Below the pieces are notes generated by a model. The model made no database searches and was not told the DNA's origin. It saw nothing but the letters and a program-made list of their open reading frames with translations. Source: Candidatus Helarchaeota archaeon (lineage in GTDB: Archaea > Asgardarchaeota > Lokiarchaeia > Helarchaeales > RDOG01). From it: a stretch of DNA of 64,000 bases. A program made the position numbers and the translations under genes. This document shows positions 10,202-19,878 of the stretch, piece after piece. The number at the start of each line of letters is the position of its first letter. The first letter of the stretch is position 1. The stretch is from assembly GCA_019058315.1 (NCBI GenBank), contig JAHPZH010000002.1, positions 310,001 through 374,000 of the forward strand. Reading direction: 5' to 3'.

Positions 10202-11341
10202 TTGAACATATTGATTGTAGGTTTGGTTTTTCTTGTATTGATATTTTATAGTTCAACCTTTCTCATCTCAATAGTAGAAAATATAAAGCATTCAACCCAG
10301 CTTAATCAATTTATAATGATTTTTATTTCATTGTTAGGATATGGAATTATTTTTGACTGTTATAGGGTTATAACGATCAGTATTATTGGGTTTGTTCCCG
10401 AATTCATTGATAAATTTAATTATATTGTAAAAACCATCACTATTTTTTTAAGTATAATTATGGCAGTTCAGATTGCGGTTATTATGGGTGAACAAAGTGG
10501 TCATAAAATAAAAAATAAATTACTTTTAAGGATTATGATAAGTTTTTATATTGTGTTATCTTGTTTCATTTCCATTTTAAATTTATTTACTCTCTCTAAA
10601 ACCGAGACTAATGAAATGGGGTTTTATACTTATCAAATTAACTTCAATTTATATCTTATTATCTTTATATTTGCATTTATTTTTGCTATTTTTACATCAA
10701 ATCAGACTATTATTTTTTTAAAAGGGGTCAGAAATGAAAAGTTATTAATTCGAATGATACTTTTTGCATTAATCTATGTCTCTCTCTTAATTGAGAGATT
10801 TGCAAATATTGGTATTTACTTTGTTTTCGGGAACACTCCTGAAATATTCATAATAGGGATATTTTTGTTAACTTTAATTGTTGCATTTGCCTTCTTTTTT
10901 ACAATTAGATACCCAGATTATTTAGAATCCCTCAGTGCCTATTTTAGTGTAAAATCAATCTATTTAATTAATAATAATGGGCTATTATTATATGAATTCG
11001 ATTTACAAAAGGAGTTTTATTTAAGTCCACTGGCATCCAAAAAAATTTTAGTAGGAGGATTTATCTATGGTTTAGCAAGAGGATTACCAGAAGTTTTGAA
11101 ATTAGGAAGAGATGTTAATTCTATAAACTTTGGGGATCTTAACTTATTATTTAAACATGGGAAATATGTAATTGGATTATTATTTATTACGGATTATACA
11201 CCCATTATTTCTGTAAAATTGAATAAATTTATTGAGATTTTTGAAGATAAATTTAATGTTCAACTTGAGAATTGGGATGGACGTATTGATATTTTTGATT
11301 CTAAAATAGTTGAAGATTTGATATTTAAGATATTTAGATAG
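10202..11341 (+). CDS. Multi-pass membrane protein with a C-terminal longin-like domain
   Basis: Protein of 379 residues from a TTG start. About residues 1-245 hold seven or eight hydrophobic helices with short loops, ending FFFTIRYPDYLESL. The remaining ~125 residues are soluble. Their predicted order is strand SIYLINNNG, strand LLLYEFDL, helix LASKKILVGGFIYGLARG, strands VNSINFGD, LNLLFKHG and YVIGLLFIT, then two helices ending in SKIVEDLIFKIFR. That b-b-a-b-b-b-a-a order is the longin fold of adaptins, R-SNAREs and TRAPP subunits. A 7TM sensor with a longin output is my inference. The gene at 60917 resembles the membrane half alone. Confidence 0.7.
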   Translation: MNILIVGLVFLVLIFYSSTFLISIVENIKHSTQLNQFIMIFISLLGYGIIFDCYRVITISIIGFVPEFIDKFNYIVKTITIFLSIIMAVQIAVIMGEQSGHKIKNKLLLRIMISFYIVLSCFISILNLFTLSKTETNEMGFYTYQINFNLYLIIFIFAFIFAIFTSNQTIIFLKGVRNEKLLIRMILFALIYVSLLIERFANIGIYFVFGNTPEIFIIGIFLLTLIVAFAFFFTIRYPDYLESLSAYFSVKSIYLINNNGLLLYEFDLQKEFYLSPLASKKILVGGFIYGLARGLPEVLKLGRDVNSINFGDLNLLFKHGKYVIGLLFITDYTPIISVKLNKFIEIFEDKFNVQLENWDGRIDIFDSKIVEDLIFKIFR

Positions 11342-11491
11342 ATAGAGCTGTTCATCATCTTTGTTTAAAGGAAATAATTAATTAAAAATCTATATTCTTT
11401 AAAATGCTAGATCATAACTTGTTATAATCTATAAAAAAAGCTAGTATATTTTAAAAAAGCTTATAATAAAAAAGATAAAGAAAAATTTAGA

Positions 11492-12646
11492 TTAATATTC
11501 ATGTTGAGCATGGAGAAGTCTATCTGGTATTTTCTTTTCGCCGCGGATTTCAAGCTCAAAACCCGCACCGAATCTAGCATTTTCAACAGCAAAACCAGAC
11601 TTAGCTATACTACGTGCAATTCGTTCAGCACTCTTTCGATCTATAAAAGTTGATGTTTCATCCCAGGTCAGTAGCCATTTGCTTTCTTGCGCGTCAATTG
11701 TTAACACTATTCCTGCTTGTGGGACCTTATCTTGTCTAACAAAATCTTTTCCCTCGTATATTAGATATATTTTAGGAATTTTGCCTGCATCTTTTTTCAC
11801 AAAGCTCGCTACTTCTGTTGCTTTATCGGTTACAGCGACATGTTCTTTAGGAGTCATATCCTCGATTGTTTGATCTAATTCTGCAATTTTTTCCTCATGT
11901 GTAGATTTTAAATCTTTAACTTTTGAGTCATATTCTTCTTTTATTTTAGAGATTTCATTTTGATGAGAATCTTTAAGTTGGGTAATTTCATTAGCATGAT
12001 TTCCCTTGATTTGGTTAATTTCGTTTTTTAATTGTTCTATCTCGTTAATTTTGGCCTCTACAGCGTTTGCAGCAGCTTCTTCTTTCTCAGTTTTTAAAAT
12101 CTCAATTTGATTTTCCAATTCATTTACTTTCTGACCAATTTCGTTTTTATCTCTTGCAATATTTTCCATTTCAAGGTCTTTTTCGTTTAATTTTTTTTCC
12201 AATTCTCCGATTTTTTCTTTAGTATCGTTCAATTGAGTTTCGATATCGCTTATTTCAGAATTTTTTACCTCAACTTGTAAGCTTAACTCAGCTTTTTCAT
12301 TATTTACAGCCTCTATTTGAGAATCGAAATTTGCGACTTTTGATTCATTTTCGGCTATTTTATTTTCTAGCTGAACTATTTGTTGAGATAATTCTTGTAA
12401 TTTATTCTCTTTATTTCCAATTTGAGCTTTTAAATCTTCTTTTTCATCATTATATGACGTAATCGTATCTTCTAATGTAGATTTTGCTTTAGCTAGTTGT
12501 TCAATCATTTTCTTTAATTCGCCTTCAAGTGATTCTATTGTTTTTGTTTGTTCTTCAATTTTTTTGCGTTGATCTAAGAGAAATTTTCCTGGCACTTTAT
12601 GATCTTTATCGGGTTTGGATTGTATTTCATACCATTTAATTGACAA
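11492..12646 (-). CDS. Long coiled-coil protein with a conserved C-terminal globular domain
   Basis: Protein of 384 residues from a TTG start; GAGGCG lies about 9 nt upstream. Residues ~25-265 are an almost continuous heptad-repeat coiled coil rich in E, K, Q, N and I. The last ~110 residues are globular (KIPKIYLIYEGKDFVRQDKVPQAG, SKWLLTWDETSTFIDRKSAERIARSIAKSGFAVENARFG). There are no Walker motifs, so it is not an SMC or Rad50 ATPase, and no membrane segment. A structural or scaffolding role is possible. I do not recognise the C-terminal domain. Confidence 0.75.
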   Translation of the reverse strand: MSIKWYEIQSKPDKDHKVPGKFLLDQRKKIEEQTKTIESLEGELKKMIEQLAKAKSTLEDTITSYNDEKEDLKAQIGNKENKLQELSQQIVQLENKIAENESKVANFDSQIEAVNNEKAELSLQVEVKNSEISDIETQLNDTKEKIGELEKKLNEKDLEMENIARDKNEIGQKVNELENQIEILKTEKEEAAANAVEAKINEIEQLKNEINQIKGNHANEITQLKDSHQNEISKIKEEYDSKVKDLKSTHEEKIAELDQTIEDMTPKEHVAVTDKATEVASFVKKDAGKIPKIYLIYEGKDFVRQDKVPQAGIVLTIDAQESKWLLTWDETSTFIDRKSAERIARSIAKSGFAVENARFGAGFELEIRGEKKIPDRLLHAQHEY

Positions 12647-12874
12647 AGGCTCGCCTCATATATTTCATAGTTTTTTTTATGAAAATTACTTAATTTTTTA
12701 TTTTTTAGGAATTTCTGATTTTAAAACGTACTGAATTTTAAATTAATACCTTTATTTCAGTCTTTTGATTCAATAAATATTTTTGTTATCAATAAAATTT
12801 CATCATCAATAAATATTTCGAAAATTATATTTCCATTTGTTTTTCTAAATTCAATATAGCAATTAAAAATTAGA

Positions 12875-13324
12875 TTATGTATAATAATTTGAATTTCTTT
12901 GTTGTTGTAGCCGTTTTTTCAAACATTTTTCCAAATTTTCTTTGACTTTTCCAATTGTTTCAACTTCTTTTTCGGCTTGGGCTGTGTAGTAATTTTCTAT
13001 TAAATCATTTTTTTGTTCAATAATTTTTTTAGTTCTTTCAAATTGTTCTTCCGAGACATCGTCTGTAGTTACCATTACCATTAATTCTTGAAAGAATTGA
13101 CGATAAAATATAACATAGGGTTTTAATTTCTTTTGTAATTCTTTATTTTTATGATAACTAGATAATAGTGAATTTAATTCTCGATTATAGCTTGCAACTA
13201 ATTTTGAAAAATGTTCTATATCAAAAGTATTTAATGCATCAGAGATTTCTTCAAAAAGTCTATCCATTTGCTCAAGGTACTTTTTAATTTCAAGATCTTT
13301 TTCTTCCATTTTGAACCAAATCAT
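12875..13324 (-). CDS. Small helical coiled-coil protein, function unknown
   Basis: Up to 149 residues. An alternative start, ATG 13309 (MEEKDLEIKKYLEQM), would drop five residues. The whole sequence is predicted helical and charged (MDRLFEEISDALNTFDIEHFSKLVASYNRELNSLLSSYHKNKELQKKLKPYVIFY), without membrane segments or cysteines. It lies 228 bp upstream of the longer coiled-coil gene on the same strand and diverges from aRF1. The family is not recognised. Confidence 0.6.
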   Translation of the reverse strand: MIWFKMEEKDLEIKKYLEQMDRLFEEISDALNTFDIEHFSKLVASYNRELNSLLSSYHKNKELQKKLKPYVIFYRQFFQELMVMVTTDDVSEEQFERTKKIIEQKNDLIENYYTAQAEKEVETIGKVKENLEKCLKKRLQQQRNSNYYT

Positions 13325-13493
13325 CTATTTTATTTTTAAAATATTCTTGATTTCTTCACTTAAACTTTTTAAAGTATGTATGATTTAATAAGGTGATGAT
13401 CGCTTTGAATTCAAATTCAGATAATTGACGAAATTCCGAGAGGTCGTCCTGCTAATTTTTATTTTATTAATAACTAATTATAAGGTTTTATTA

Positions 13494-14759
13494 TTGAGTG
13501 ATCTTACACCAAAAGGTTCTTTTGAAAGGTATAAATTAAGAAGAATGTTAAAAATATTGAAGTCTAAAAAAGGCTATCATACGGAACTTACATCTTTATA
13601 TATACCAGCTGATAAGCCAATTAGTGATACTACCAATTATTTGAAACAAGAACAAGGACAAGCTGCAAATATTAAATCTAAAACGACTCGTAAGGTTGTC
13701 CTTGATTCGATAACGAAGCTTATTCAAGTTCTAATAAAATACGGAAGAGAAGTACCACCAACTGGATTAGCTTTATTTAGTGGAGCTATTCCTCAAAATG
13801 GACCTGGCTCTGAAAAAATGGAAATGTACACTGTTATTCCACCTGAAAAAATAGAAACAAGGCAATATTATTGCGCTTCAGAATTTTATATCGAACCTCT
13901 TGAAGATATGCTAATTGAGAAAGATGTCTATGGTTTAATTGTAATTGATAGATCTGGACTTACTTTAGCTACACTTTCAGGAAACAAAAAAAATATTATA
14001 GAAAATATGGGTGCAAATATCCCCAGCAAACATCATGCTGGAGGTCAATCCCAACGACGTTACGAACGACTTATTGAGCAAGCTGCTCATGAGTTCTATG
14101 TTCGTGCAGGAGAACATATTAATAACCAATTTTTAGATCTTCCCATACAAGGAATAATTATTGGTGGAGGAGGTCCAACTAAAGAGTATTTTGCCAATGG
14201 TGATTATTTAGATTATCGGCTGAAAGAAAAAATTATAGGTATTATCGATATAGGCTATTCGGATGAGCAGGGAATAAATGATTTAATAAGAAAATCGCAA
14301 GATCTACTCCATAATGTTCAATTAATAAAAGAAAAACAAATTATCCAAAAATTTCTAAGCCATTTGGCAAGAGATACAGGACTTGTTACTTATGGAGAAA
14401 AAGAAGTAAGAAGAGCTTTACAAATGGGTGCTGTTGATATTCTTTTACTTTCGGATAAAGTGGACATTGTTCGTGTTTCAGTTAAATGTAGCAATTGTGG
14501 AAATATAGAAGAAAAAACGATTAAAAATGAGGACCTAGAGGCTTACGAGAAAATGGTTTCAAACATGACTTGTGAAAAATGTAACAGCTCTAATATGTAT
14601 TTTGAAGATACTATAGACCTAGTTGAAGAATTAGGAGAACTAGCAAGAGTATCCGGAGCAGATGTTGAAGTTTTTTCAACAGATTCAGAAGAAGGTGCAC
14701 AATTTTGGAGTGCATTTAAGGGCATAGGAGCAATTTTAAGGTATAAATTTGATAACTAA
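13494..14759 (+). CDS. prf1: Peptide chain release factor aRF1
   Basis: Archaeal class-1 release factor that recognises stop codons and triggers peptide release with aIF5A/aEF1A-type partners. Domain 1 has the NIKS codon-recognition loop (NIKSKTTRKVV). Domain 2 has the catalytic GGQ (HHAGGQSQRRYERL). Domain 3 contains a CxxC...CxxC mini-domain (CSNCGNIEE, CEKCNSSN). The frame runs back to a TTG at 13425, but the extra 23 residues are a hydrophobic stretch foreign to the family. TTG 13494 (LSDLTPKGSFERYKLRRML), preceded by TAAGG, fits aRF1 length (421 residues). Confidence 0.95.
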   Translation: MSDLTPKGSFERYKLRRMLKILKSKKGYHTELTSLYIPADKPISDTTNYLKQEQGQAANIKSKTTRKVVLDSITKLIQVLIKYGREVPPTGLALFSGAIPQNGPGSEKMEMYTVIPPEKIETRQYYCASEFYIEPLEDMLIEKDVYGLIVIDRSGLTLATLSGNKKNIIENMGANIPSKHHAGGQSQRRYERLIEQAAHEFYVRAGEHINNQFLDLPIQGIIIGGGGPTKEYFANGDYLDYRLKEKIIGIIDIGYSDEQGINDLIRKSQDLLHNVQLIKEKQIIQKFLSHLARDTGLVTYGEKEVRRALQMGAVDILLLSDKVDIVRVSVKCSNCGNIEEKTIKNEDLEAYEKMVSNMTCEKCNSSNMYFEDTIDLVEELGELARVSGADVEVFSTDSEEGAQFWSAFKGIGAILRYKFDN

Positions 14760-14880
14760 TAATTAATTAAACGTATTCATTTAATTAAAAGAAAATAAGG
14801 AAAATTTTACTTTTTTTGTCGGGTAGAATGGTTAAATAAAAATCTAATTTTGAATATTTAATTAATAGTTTATTTTTTGT

Positions 14881-16914
14881 ATGATTGAGAATATATCGAA
14901 GGTATTTTTAATGGCATTTACAAAGGGTCAACTAGAACTGCTTAAATCTATTTTTCCTTATGACCCTTATCCTCCACAAACTGAATATATGAAAGATGTA
15001 TTTTCAATTATTAAGAACAACAAAATTGGTTTATTAGAAGCACCATCCGGATTTGGAAAAACAAGTGCTTTGCTAACAGCTGCATTAAGCGGTTTTCCTT
15101 ATCAAACTTATTATTATTCTAGAACTCATGCTCAAATGAAACAAGTAGCTCAGGAATTGGACAGAATTAATAAAAAATCAGGAAATTCTTTTTCCTGCGT
15201 TGTAAGAGGGTCTCGAAATCAATTATGCCTTGATAATGATCTGAAGAAAATAAGAGATTATAGGATAATAGCTGAAATTTGTTATTCTAGGATTAAATAT
15301 ACTAGAAATAACAAAGATTTTTTTGAAGAATTTTACTCAAAGGCAGAAAACACGCTTAATGAAAATGAAGAGCTGTTTTTGGGAAGAAACTTATATTGTG
15401 ATTCAAAATTCGGTAAAATAAATATTCCTTCCTCAATTCCTGATGATGTACCTTTAGTATCAGATATAGAAAGTCTTAAAAAATTTGGCCTAAAACACAA
15501 AATCTGCCCATATTTTTTATCCCGTCTTTTAGCTCAATCGTTTGATGTAGTTGTGGGGTCTTATAAGTACTTATTTTTTGATAATTTTTATCAAGATCAA
15601 ATTATGGTTTTGGACGAGGCACACAATATCGAACAAATTTGCAAAGATGGAGTTTCTTTTACCTTATCCCAATCCACAGTAAATCAAGCATTAGACGAAA
15701 TAAATGAAATAGAAAGTTCATGGGCTTCAGAATTACAAGATTTATTAGTTAATCTTCTTATGTTTTTTAAACATACAGAATTTAAAGATGGAGAGCTTTT
15801 ATCAAGTTCCCAATTTCTTACAGAGCTAGATAAATTTGGGGTTTATCTTGAACATTTAAGGGATTTTTTAAACGATTGGCAGATAATACAGAATTGCTGG
15901 AGCGAATTAAAAAAAATACGTAAAAAATTTATTCTATTAGAAAATTTAAAGATTGTTTGGGTATACAGGTTTCTTTATAATTTTGTATATTCTGCCGAGG
16001 AATCCTATAGAGGTATTTGGAGTATTAGAGGTAAAAATAATCCAACCATTGCTTGGTTTTGTCTTGACTCTCAAGTTGCTTTTGATCAAATAAGAGCCAG
16101 GACACCCAAAGCAATTATTTTAACAAGTGGCACTCTATCTCCTCAAGAGAGAATTGCTCAAAGGTTAGGTGTTGAAGCATCTTTTATTAAAAGCTATCCT
16201 GCAATATTTCCCGAAGAAAATATACAAATTTTGGTGCTAACTAAAGGTCTAAAAGGAAACACCCTCACAACATCATATAGAGAGAGAAGTAACCAAGATA
16301 TAATAATAGATTATGGAAAAACTGTTGTCAAAATTATCAATAATGTCCCTAATGGATCTGTAGTCTTTTTTCCATCATATTTTCTTATGGATAATATGCT
16401 AGGGTTATGGAATAAGAAAGAAATCTTAAATGATTTAGAAGCTGAGATTTTTATTGAATCAAAAGGTAGTGGTTCTAATATACTAGAATTATATAATGAG
16501 GCAGCTACAAAAAAAAGAGCTGCTCTCTTTGCTGTAATCCGAGGGAAACTTAGCGAAGGTCAAAATTTTCCTGATGAAATAGGGCGAGCAGTTATAATAG
16601 TTGGAATTCCTTATCCCAATATACAAGATCCTAAATTACAAGCTCAAAGAGAATATTATGAAAGAAAAAAGAAGGGAATGGGAAGTAATTGGTATTACGA
16701 CGAGACTTTTAATGCTGTTAATCAAGCAATAGGAAGGGCATGGAGACATAAAGATGATTATGCAATGGGTTTTTTATTAGATTATAGATATAGATCAAAT
16801 CTTAATAAACTGCCCTTTTGGAGCACTAAAAAAACATCAGTAATTGAGCCATATACCCCATTTTCAACAATAGAAAAAATAATTCAAAATTTCTTTGAAA
16901 AAAGAGAAAACTAA
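14881..16914 (+). CDS. XPD/Rad3-like superfamily 2 Fe-S DNA helicase
   Basis: ATP-dependent 5'-3' helicase of the XPD/DinG group, 677 residues. A second ATG at 14911 (MAFTKGQLELLK) is likely the true start. It has Walker A EAPSGFGKTSA, the DEAH box VLDEAHNIEQIC, motif III TSGTLSP, and motif VI QAIGRAWRHKDDYA. Between Walker A and DEAH are the cysteines expected to ligate a 4Fe-4S cluster (NQLC, EICYS, NLYC, KICPYF). The family unwinds DNA in repair. It is monocistronic downstream of aRF1. Motifs are intact. Confidence 0.92.
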   Translation: MIENISKVFLMAFTKGQLELLKSIFPYDPYPPQTEYMKDVFSIIKNNKIGLLEAPSGFGKTSALLTAALSGFPYQTYYYSRTHAQMKQVAQELDRINKKSGNSFSCVVRGSRNQLCLDNDLKKIRDYRIIAEICYSRIKYTRNNKDFFEEFYSKAENTLNENEELFLGRNLYCDSKFGKINIPSSIPDDVPLVSDIESLKKFGLKHKICPYFLSRLLAQSFDVVVGSYKYLFFDNFYQDQIMVLDEAHNIEQICKDGVSFTLSQSTVNQALDEINEIESSWASELQDLLVNLLMFFKHTEFKDGELLSSSQFLTELDKFGVYLEHLRDFLNDWQIIQNCWSELKKIRKKFILLENLKIVWVYRFLYNFVYSAEESYRGIWSIRGKNNPTIAWFCLDSQVAFDQIRARTPKAIILTSGTLSPQERIAQRLGVEASFIKSYPAIFPEENIQILVLTKGLKGNTLTTSYRERSNQDIIIDYGKTVVKIINNVPNGSVVFFPSYFLMDNMLGLWNKKEILNDLEAEIFIESKGSGSNILELYNEAATKKRAALFAVIRGKLSEGQNFPDEIGRAVIIVGIPYPNIQDPKLQAQREYYERKKKGMGSNWYYDETFNAVNQAIGRAWRHKDDYAMGFLLDYRYRSNLNKLPFWSTKKTSVIEPYTPFSTIEKIIQNFFEKREN

Positions 16915-16972
16915 TTCTAATTTAAAGTGAAGTTTATTAAAGAAATATTATATAAGAAAAAAGAATCTAAAG

Positions 16973-17536
16973 TTATGTTCGGAATACAAATTTCCGAGGT
17001 TCGTTTGTTATCTCAAGATTCTCTGATTTACATTGATCACATGCCTTTGCATCATACTGATTTATACGTCCACAATCCTTGCAAGTTTTTCTTAGGACAA
17101 CTGGGCACGTACCAGTTTCTAAAAGCACACATTCTTCACAACCTATACAAACTTCCTCTGTAGTGCCCATTCCGTATACAATTCCCATAAATTTTGTGTT
17201 ATTTCCCGGGATGACTTTCTTTCCGGTTAATCTGGCTATACTTTGAGCTCCAAGTCCACAAGTCATTACTAATAATGCGTCTGCAGCATCAATATCTTCC
17301 TTAACTCTCTGTAAATCTCTTTTTGATACTCTCTGGTCGCAAGGGGCTTGGATTACTATTGATTTATCTATATTAATCCCATCTTCCTTAAATTTTTCAA
17401 TAAGAGCTTTAACTTCTTCAGTTCCTCCAGTTTTACAAACGGCACAACAGTCACCGCAACCTATAACAAACACATTCTTATATTTTTTTACGTTCTCTTC
17501 AATCTCTTGAACGGGTTTTTGCTCTGTTATTATCAA
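16973..17536 (-). CDS. MTHFR C-terminal-like (MetV-type) Fe-S/zinc protein
   Basis: Protein of 187 residues matching the methylenetetrahydrofolate-reductase C-terminal family. It has VIGCGDCCAVCKTGGTEEV (about 25-43), a conserved QAPCDQRVSKRDL stretch, MTCGLGAQSIARLTGKKVIPGNNT, the four-cysteine IGCEECVLLETGTCPVVLRKTCKDCG, and a terminal CxxC. In acetogens MetV binds MetF and links it to electron carriers, and CCG-rich relatives accompany Wood-Ljungdahl enzymes. No metF lies in the window, so its partner is unknown. It is convergent with the helicase. Confidence 0.8.
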   Translation of the reverse strand: MIITEQKPVQEIEENVKKYKNVFVIGCGDCCAVCKTGGTEEVKALIEKFKEDGINIDKSIVIQAPCDQRVSKRDLQRVKEDIDAADALLVMTCGLGAQSIARLTGKKVIPGNNTKFMGIVYGMGTTEEVCIGCEECVLLETGTCPVVLRKTCKDCGRINQYDAKACDQCKSENLEITNEPRKFVFRT

Positions 17537-17665
17537 AAAACCACTCTCATAAATAAATTTGTTAATCTTGACAACATTATTTAAAAAATTAATATAAATT
17601 TTCTCATGAATTAAGATAAAAAATTAGTCCACTTCGAATACGATTAAAAATAAAAATAAAAAAGA

Positions 17666-18841
17666 TTAAAAATCTATGTCTTTACCATCCCACATGTATT
17701 GAATTATTTTAGCCAAGTCTTCTGTTTCAGGTATTGGTTTATTGGTAGTACTACATGGATCATCATCTGCAAATTTTACAAATTTATCAAAATTAGCTTT
17801 AAAATCTTGTTCACTAATTCCCAAATCTTTAAATGTCATAGGAGCTCCAATTCGTTGATATAAATCTTTAATAGCATTAAGCAATCCTCTATATGCTTTG
17901 TCATCATCTGGTTCCCAAATATCCAGAGCTCGTTGTGCAATTTCTGCCAACCATTTTTTAGCATCAGGTTCCCTATTTGCATTAAATTGAATTATGTAGC
18001 GAAGTGCTAAGCCAACACATTGTCCATGAGGTTTATGAAAGACCGCTCCACACGCATGCCCTATTGAATGCCCAATCCCTGCTTGAGAATTTCCAAATCC
18101 TAATCCCGCAACTGTGGCTGCAATATGAACTTTATTTCGAGCTTTCATATCGTCCCCATTTTTCACAGCTTGTTCTAAATTCTCAAAAATTAATCGAATC
18201 GCATTCAGACAGTGTCCATCTGAAATTTCATTTTTAAAACTCGAAATATAAGCCTCAACTGCATGGGTTAATACATCTAGACCAGTTCCCATAGTGAGTC
18301 TTTGAGGCATATTTTTTGGAAAGACTGGATCTAAAAGTGCTACTATAGGTACTAGGTCTCTAGAACCATATGCAGTTTTTACACCATCCGCATTGGTATC
18401 TGTATAAACAACAGCCCATGTAACATCAGAACCAGTTCCACTTGTAGTAGGAATACAAATATATTCTGCTTTTTTCATATTTAATTTTGCTGTAAAACTA
18501 ATATTTCTTATATCTTTGTCGGGAAATTCGTACAAAAACCAAATACCCTTCCCAGCATCCATAACACTGCCGCCACCTAGCCCAATTATCAAATCAGGTT
18601 CAAATTCTTGGCATATTTTCCCACCTTCCTCTACAACTTTCATAGTGGGATCAGGCATAATTTTATTGAATATTTGAATCTCAGGCTTTGATCTTAAATT
18701 CTTTACGACTAAATCTATAAATCCGAGTTCCTGACAGACTTGATCTGTAACTATTAAGACTTTTTTCGGTTTAATTTGTCCTAAATATTTTAAGGAATTT
18801 GGTCCAAAAACAATTTTCCTAGGTGAAGAATAAAACCACAT
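17666..18841 (-). CDS. Iron-containing alcohol dehydrogenase
   Basis: Group III Fe-dependent, NAD(P)-linked alcohol dehydrogenase of 391 residues. The cofactor-binding GLGGGSVMDAGK is at about 92-103, followed by PTTSGTGSDVTW. Metal ligands include the histidines of LTHAVEAYISS and GIGHSIGHACGAVFHKPHG. It interconverts aldehydes and primary alcohols. Placed downstream of a tungsten aldehyde:ferredoxin oxidoreductase and its ferredoxin, it could complete acid-to-aldehyde-to-alcohol conversion as an electron sink. Full length, no lost motifs. Confidence 0.95.
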   Translation of the reverse strand: MWFYSSPRKIVFGPNSLKYLGQIKPKKVLIVTDQVCQELGFIDLVVKNLRSKPEIQIFNKIMPDPTMKVVEEGGKICQEFEPDLIIGLGGGSVMDAGKGIWFLYEFPDKDIRNISFTAKLNMKKAEYICIPTTSGTGSDVTWAVVYTDTNADGVKTAYGSRDLVPIVALLDPVFPKNMPQRLTMGTGLDVLTHAVEAYISSFKNEISDGHCLNAIRLIFENLEQAVKNGDDMKARNKVHIAATVAGLGFGNSQAGIGHSIGHACGAVFHKPHGQCVGLALRYIIQFNANREPDAKKWLAEIAQRALDIWEPDDDKAYRGLLNAIKDLYQRIGAPMTFKDLGISEQDFKANFDKFVKFADDDPCSTTNKPIPETEDLAKIIQYMWDGKDIDF

Positions 18842-18876
18842 ATTATCATCTCAAAAAGAAAAAAATAAATATATAT

Positions 18877-19263
18877 TTAAAATTCTACGCCTTCGACTAA
18901 AGTTATCGTATTTACTAATTCTAAAGCAGCTTTAGTTGCTCTCATAATCTTTGACATGTCACCATCAAGCATTAATTCGCCTTCCATCAATGCTCTAATG
19001 GGATCTAGTTCTTTTTTGGCTATTTTTACATAAGTCTCATATGTACCTTCAATTTTAAATTCAGCTTCTTTATTTTCATCTGCTTCTTCTACTCCACGGC
19101 AATTTCCGTGCCAAAGATCAATATACATAAAAAATTTATCGTCACCCATGTCGCATATAAATAGAAAATCGCCTTCCCATGTTGAAGACACCTTTGCATA
19201 TTCTGGATTATTATTTAAAGCAGCACAAAAGGCGTTAGCCCACTCGGGCGTCATATATTTCAT
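18877..19263 (-). CDS. SCP2 sterol-carrier-domain protein
   Basis: About 128 residues from ATG 19263, which has a GGTGAT ribosome binding site; the frame begins at 19275. The pattern matches the SCP2 fold, a hydrophobic-ligand pocket: MKYMTPEWANAFCAAL, AEFKIEGTYETYVKIAKKELDPIRALMEGELMLDGDMSKIMR. The Met-x-Gly-x-(2)-x-Leu-x-Gly-Asp stretch is the usual signature. It likely binds a lipid or acyl-CoA. It sits between the AOR/ferredoxin pair and the alcohol dehydrogenase, suggesting it serves the same aldehyde or acyl metabolism. Confidence 0.85.
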   Translation of the reverse strand: MKYMTPEWANAFCAALNNNPEYAKVSSTWEGDFLFICDMGDDKFFMYIDLWHGNCRGVEEADENKEAEFKIEGTYETYVKIAKKELDPIRALMEGELMLDGDMSKIMRATKAALELVNTITLVEGVEF

Positions 19264-19387
19264 TACTATCACCATCTATTAGTTTAATTTCTTTTTATTT
19301 TTTAACAATAAAAAGTTTCTTTAAAAAGACAAATCATTCGATTTAAAAAAATTAGAATTAGAAAAATGAAAAGAGATTGAAAAAGTT

Positions 19388-19876
19388 TTATTTTTCATAA
19401 GCTAGTACAGCAAACTCGCCTACAAATTTCTTCTTTTTCTGGTATGCTTCTTCATCTGGTGAGACCACCTTTAATGCTTCATGAGGACACACTTTTACAC
19501 ACTGAGGTTCTTTATAACCTATATCAGTACACATCTCACATTTATGGATATAACCTTGGTCACCTACTCCAATAGCACCAAAAGGACAAACTTTCACGCA
19601 TGTACGGCAGTGAAAACATTTATTGTAATCTATTTTTATAATATGAGTTTTTGGATCTCGAGATATTGCTTCAACAGGACAAGCAGAAATCGGTAAGCAG
19701 TCTTCACACTGCATACAAAAAACTGGATAATTATATTTCCAGCTAAAGTCAATAACTTCAATCCTAGAATTTATCATATTTACGTCCCCTGAATTTACTA
19801 TACTACATGCTAACATACAAAGTTTGCAATCTGTACACTTTTCGGGATCCGCCCAAATTATATTCTTTTCTGCCAT
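19388..19876 (-). CDS. 4Fe-4S ferredoxin-type electron carrier paired with AOR
   Basis: Polyferredoxin of about 162 residues with four Cys clusters: CTDCKLCMLAC, CMQCEDCLPISACP, CFHCRTCVKVCP and CEMC...CVKVCP (HycB/CooF/DMSO-reductase B type). The true start is ATG 19876 (MAEKN), because GGAGG stands 6 nt upstream inside the AOR stop region. It starts just after the AOR stop codon, so the two are translationally coupled. It should pass electrons from AOR to other carriers. Confidence 0.93.
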   Translation of the reverse strand: MAEKNIIWADPEKCTDCKLCMLACSIVNSGDVNMINSRIEVIDFSWKYNYPVFCMQCEDCLPISACPVEAISRDPKTHIIKIDYNKCFHCRTCVKVCPFGAIGVGDQGYIHKCEMCTDIGYKEPQCVKVCPHEALKVVSPDEEAYQKKKKFVGEFAVLAYEK

Positions 19877-19878
19877 TT

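Noticed and set aside
13425..13493. N-terminal extension of aRF1 (hydrophobic VVLLIFILLITN)
   Set aside because: It would add a membrane segment to a cytosolic factor, and the TTG at 13494 with TAAGG upstream fits family length.
16927..17163. Plus-strand open frame of 78 codons
   Set aside because: It lies antisense to the MTHFR_C-like gene and is Leu/His-rich as expected for a mirror of its Cys and Gln codons.
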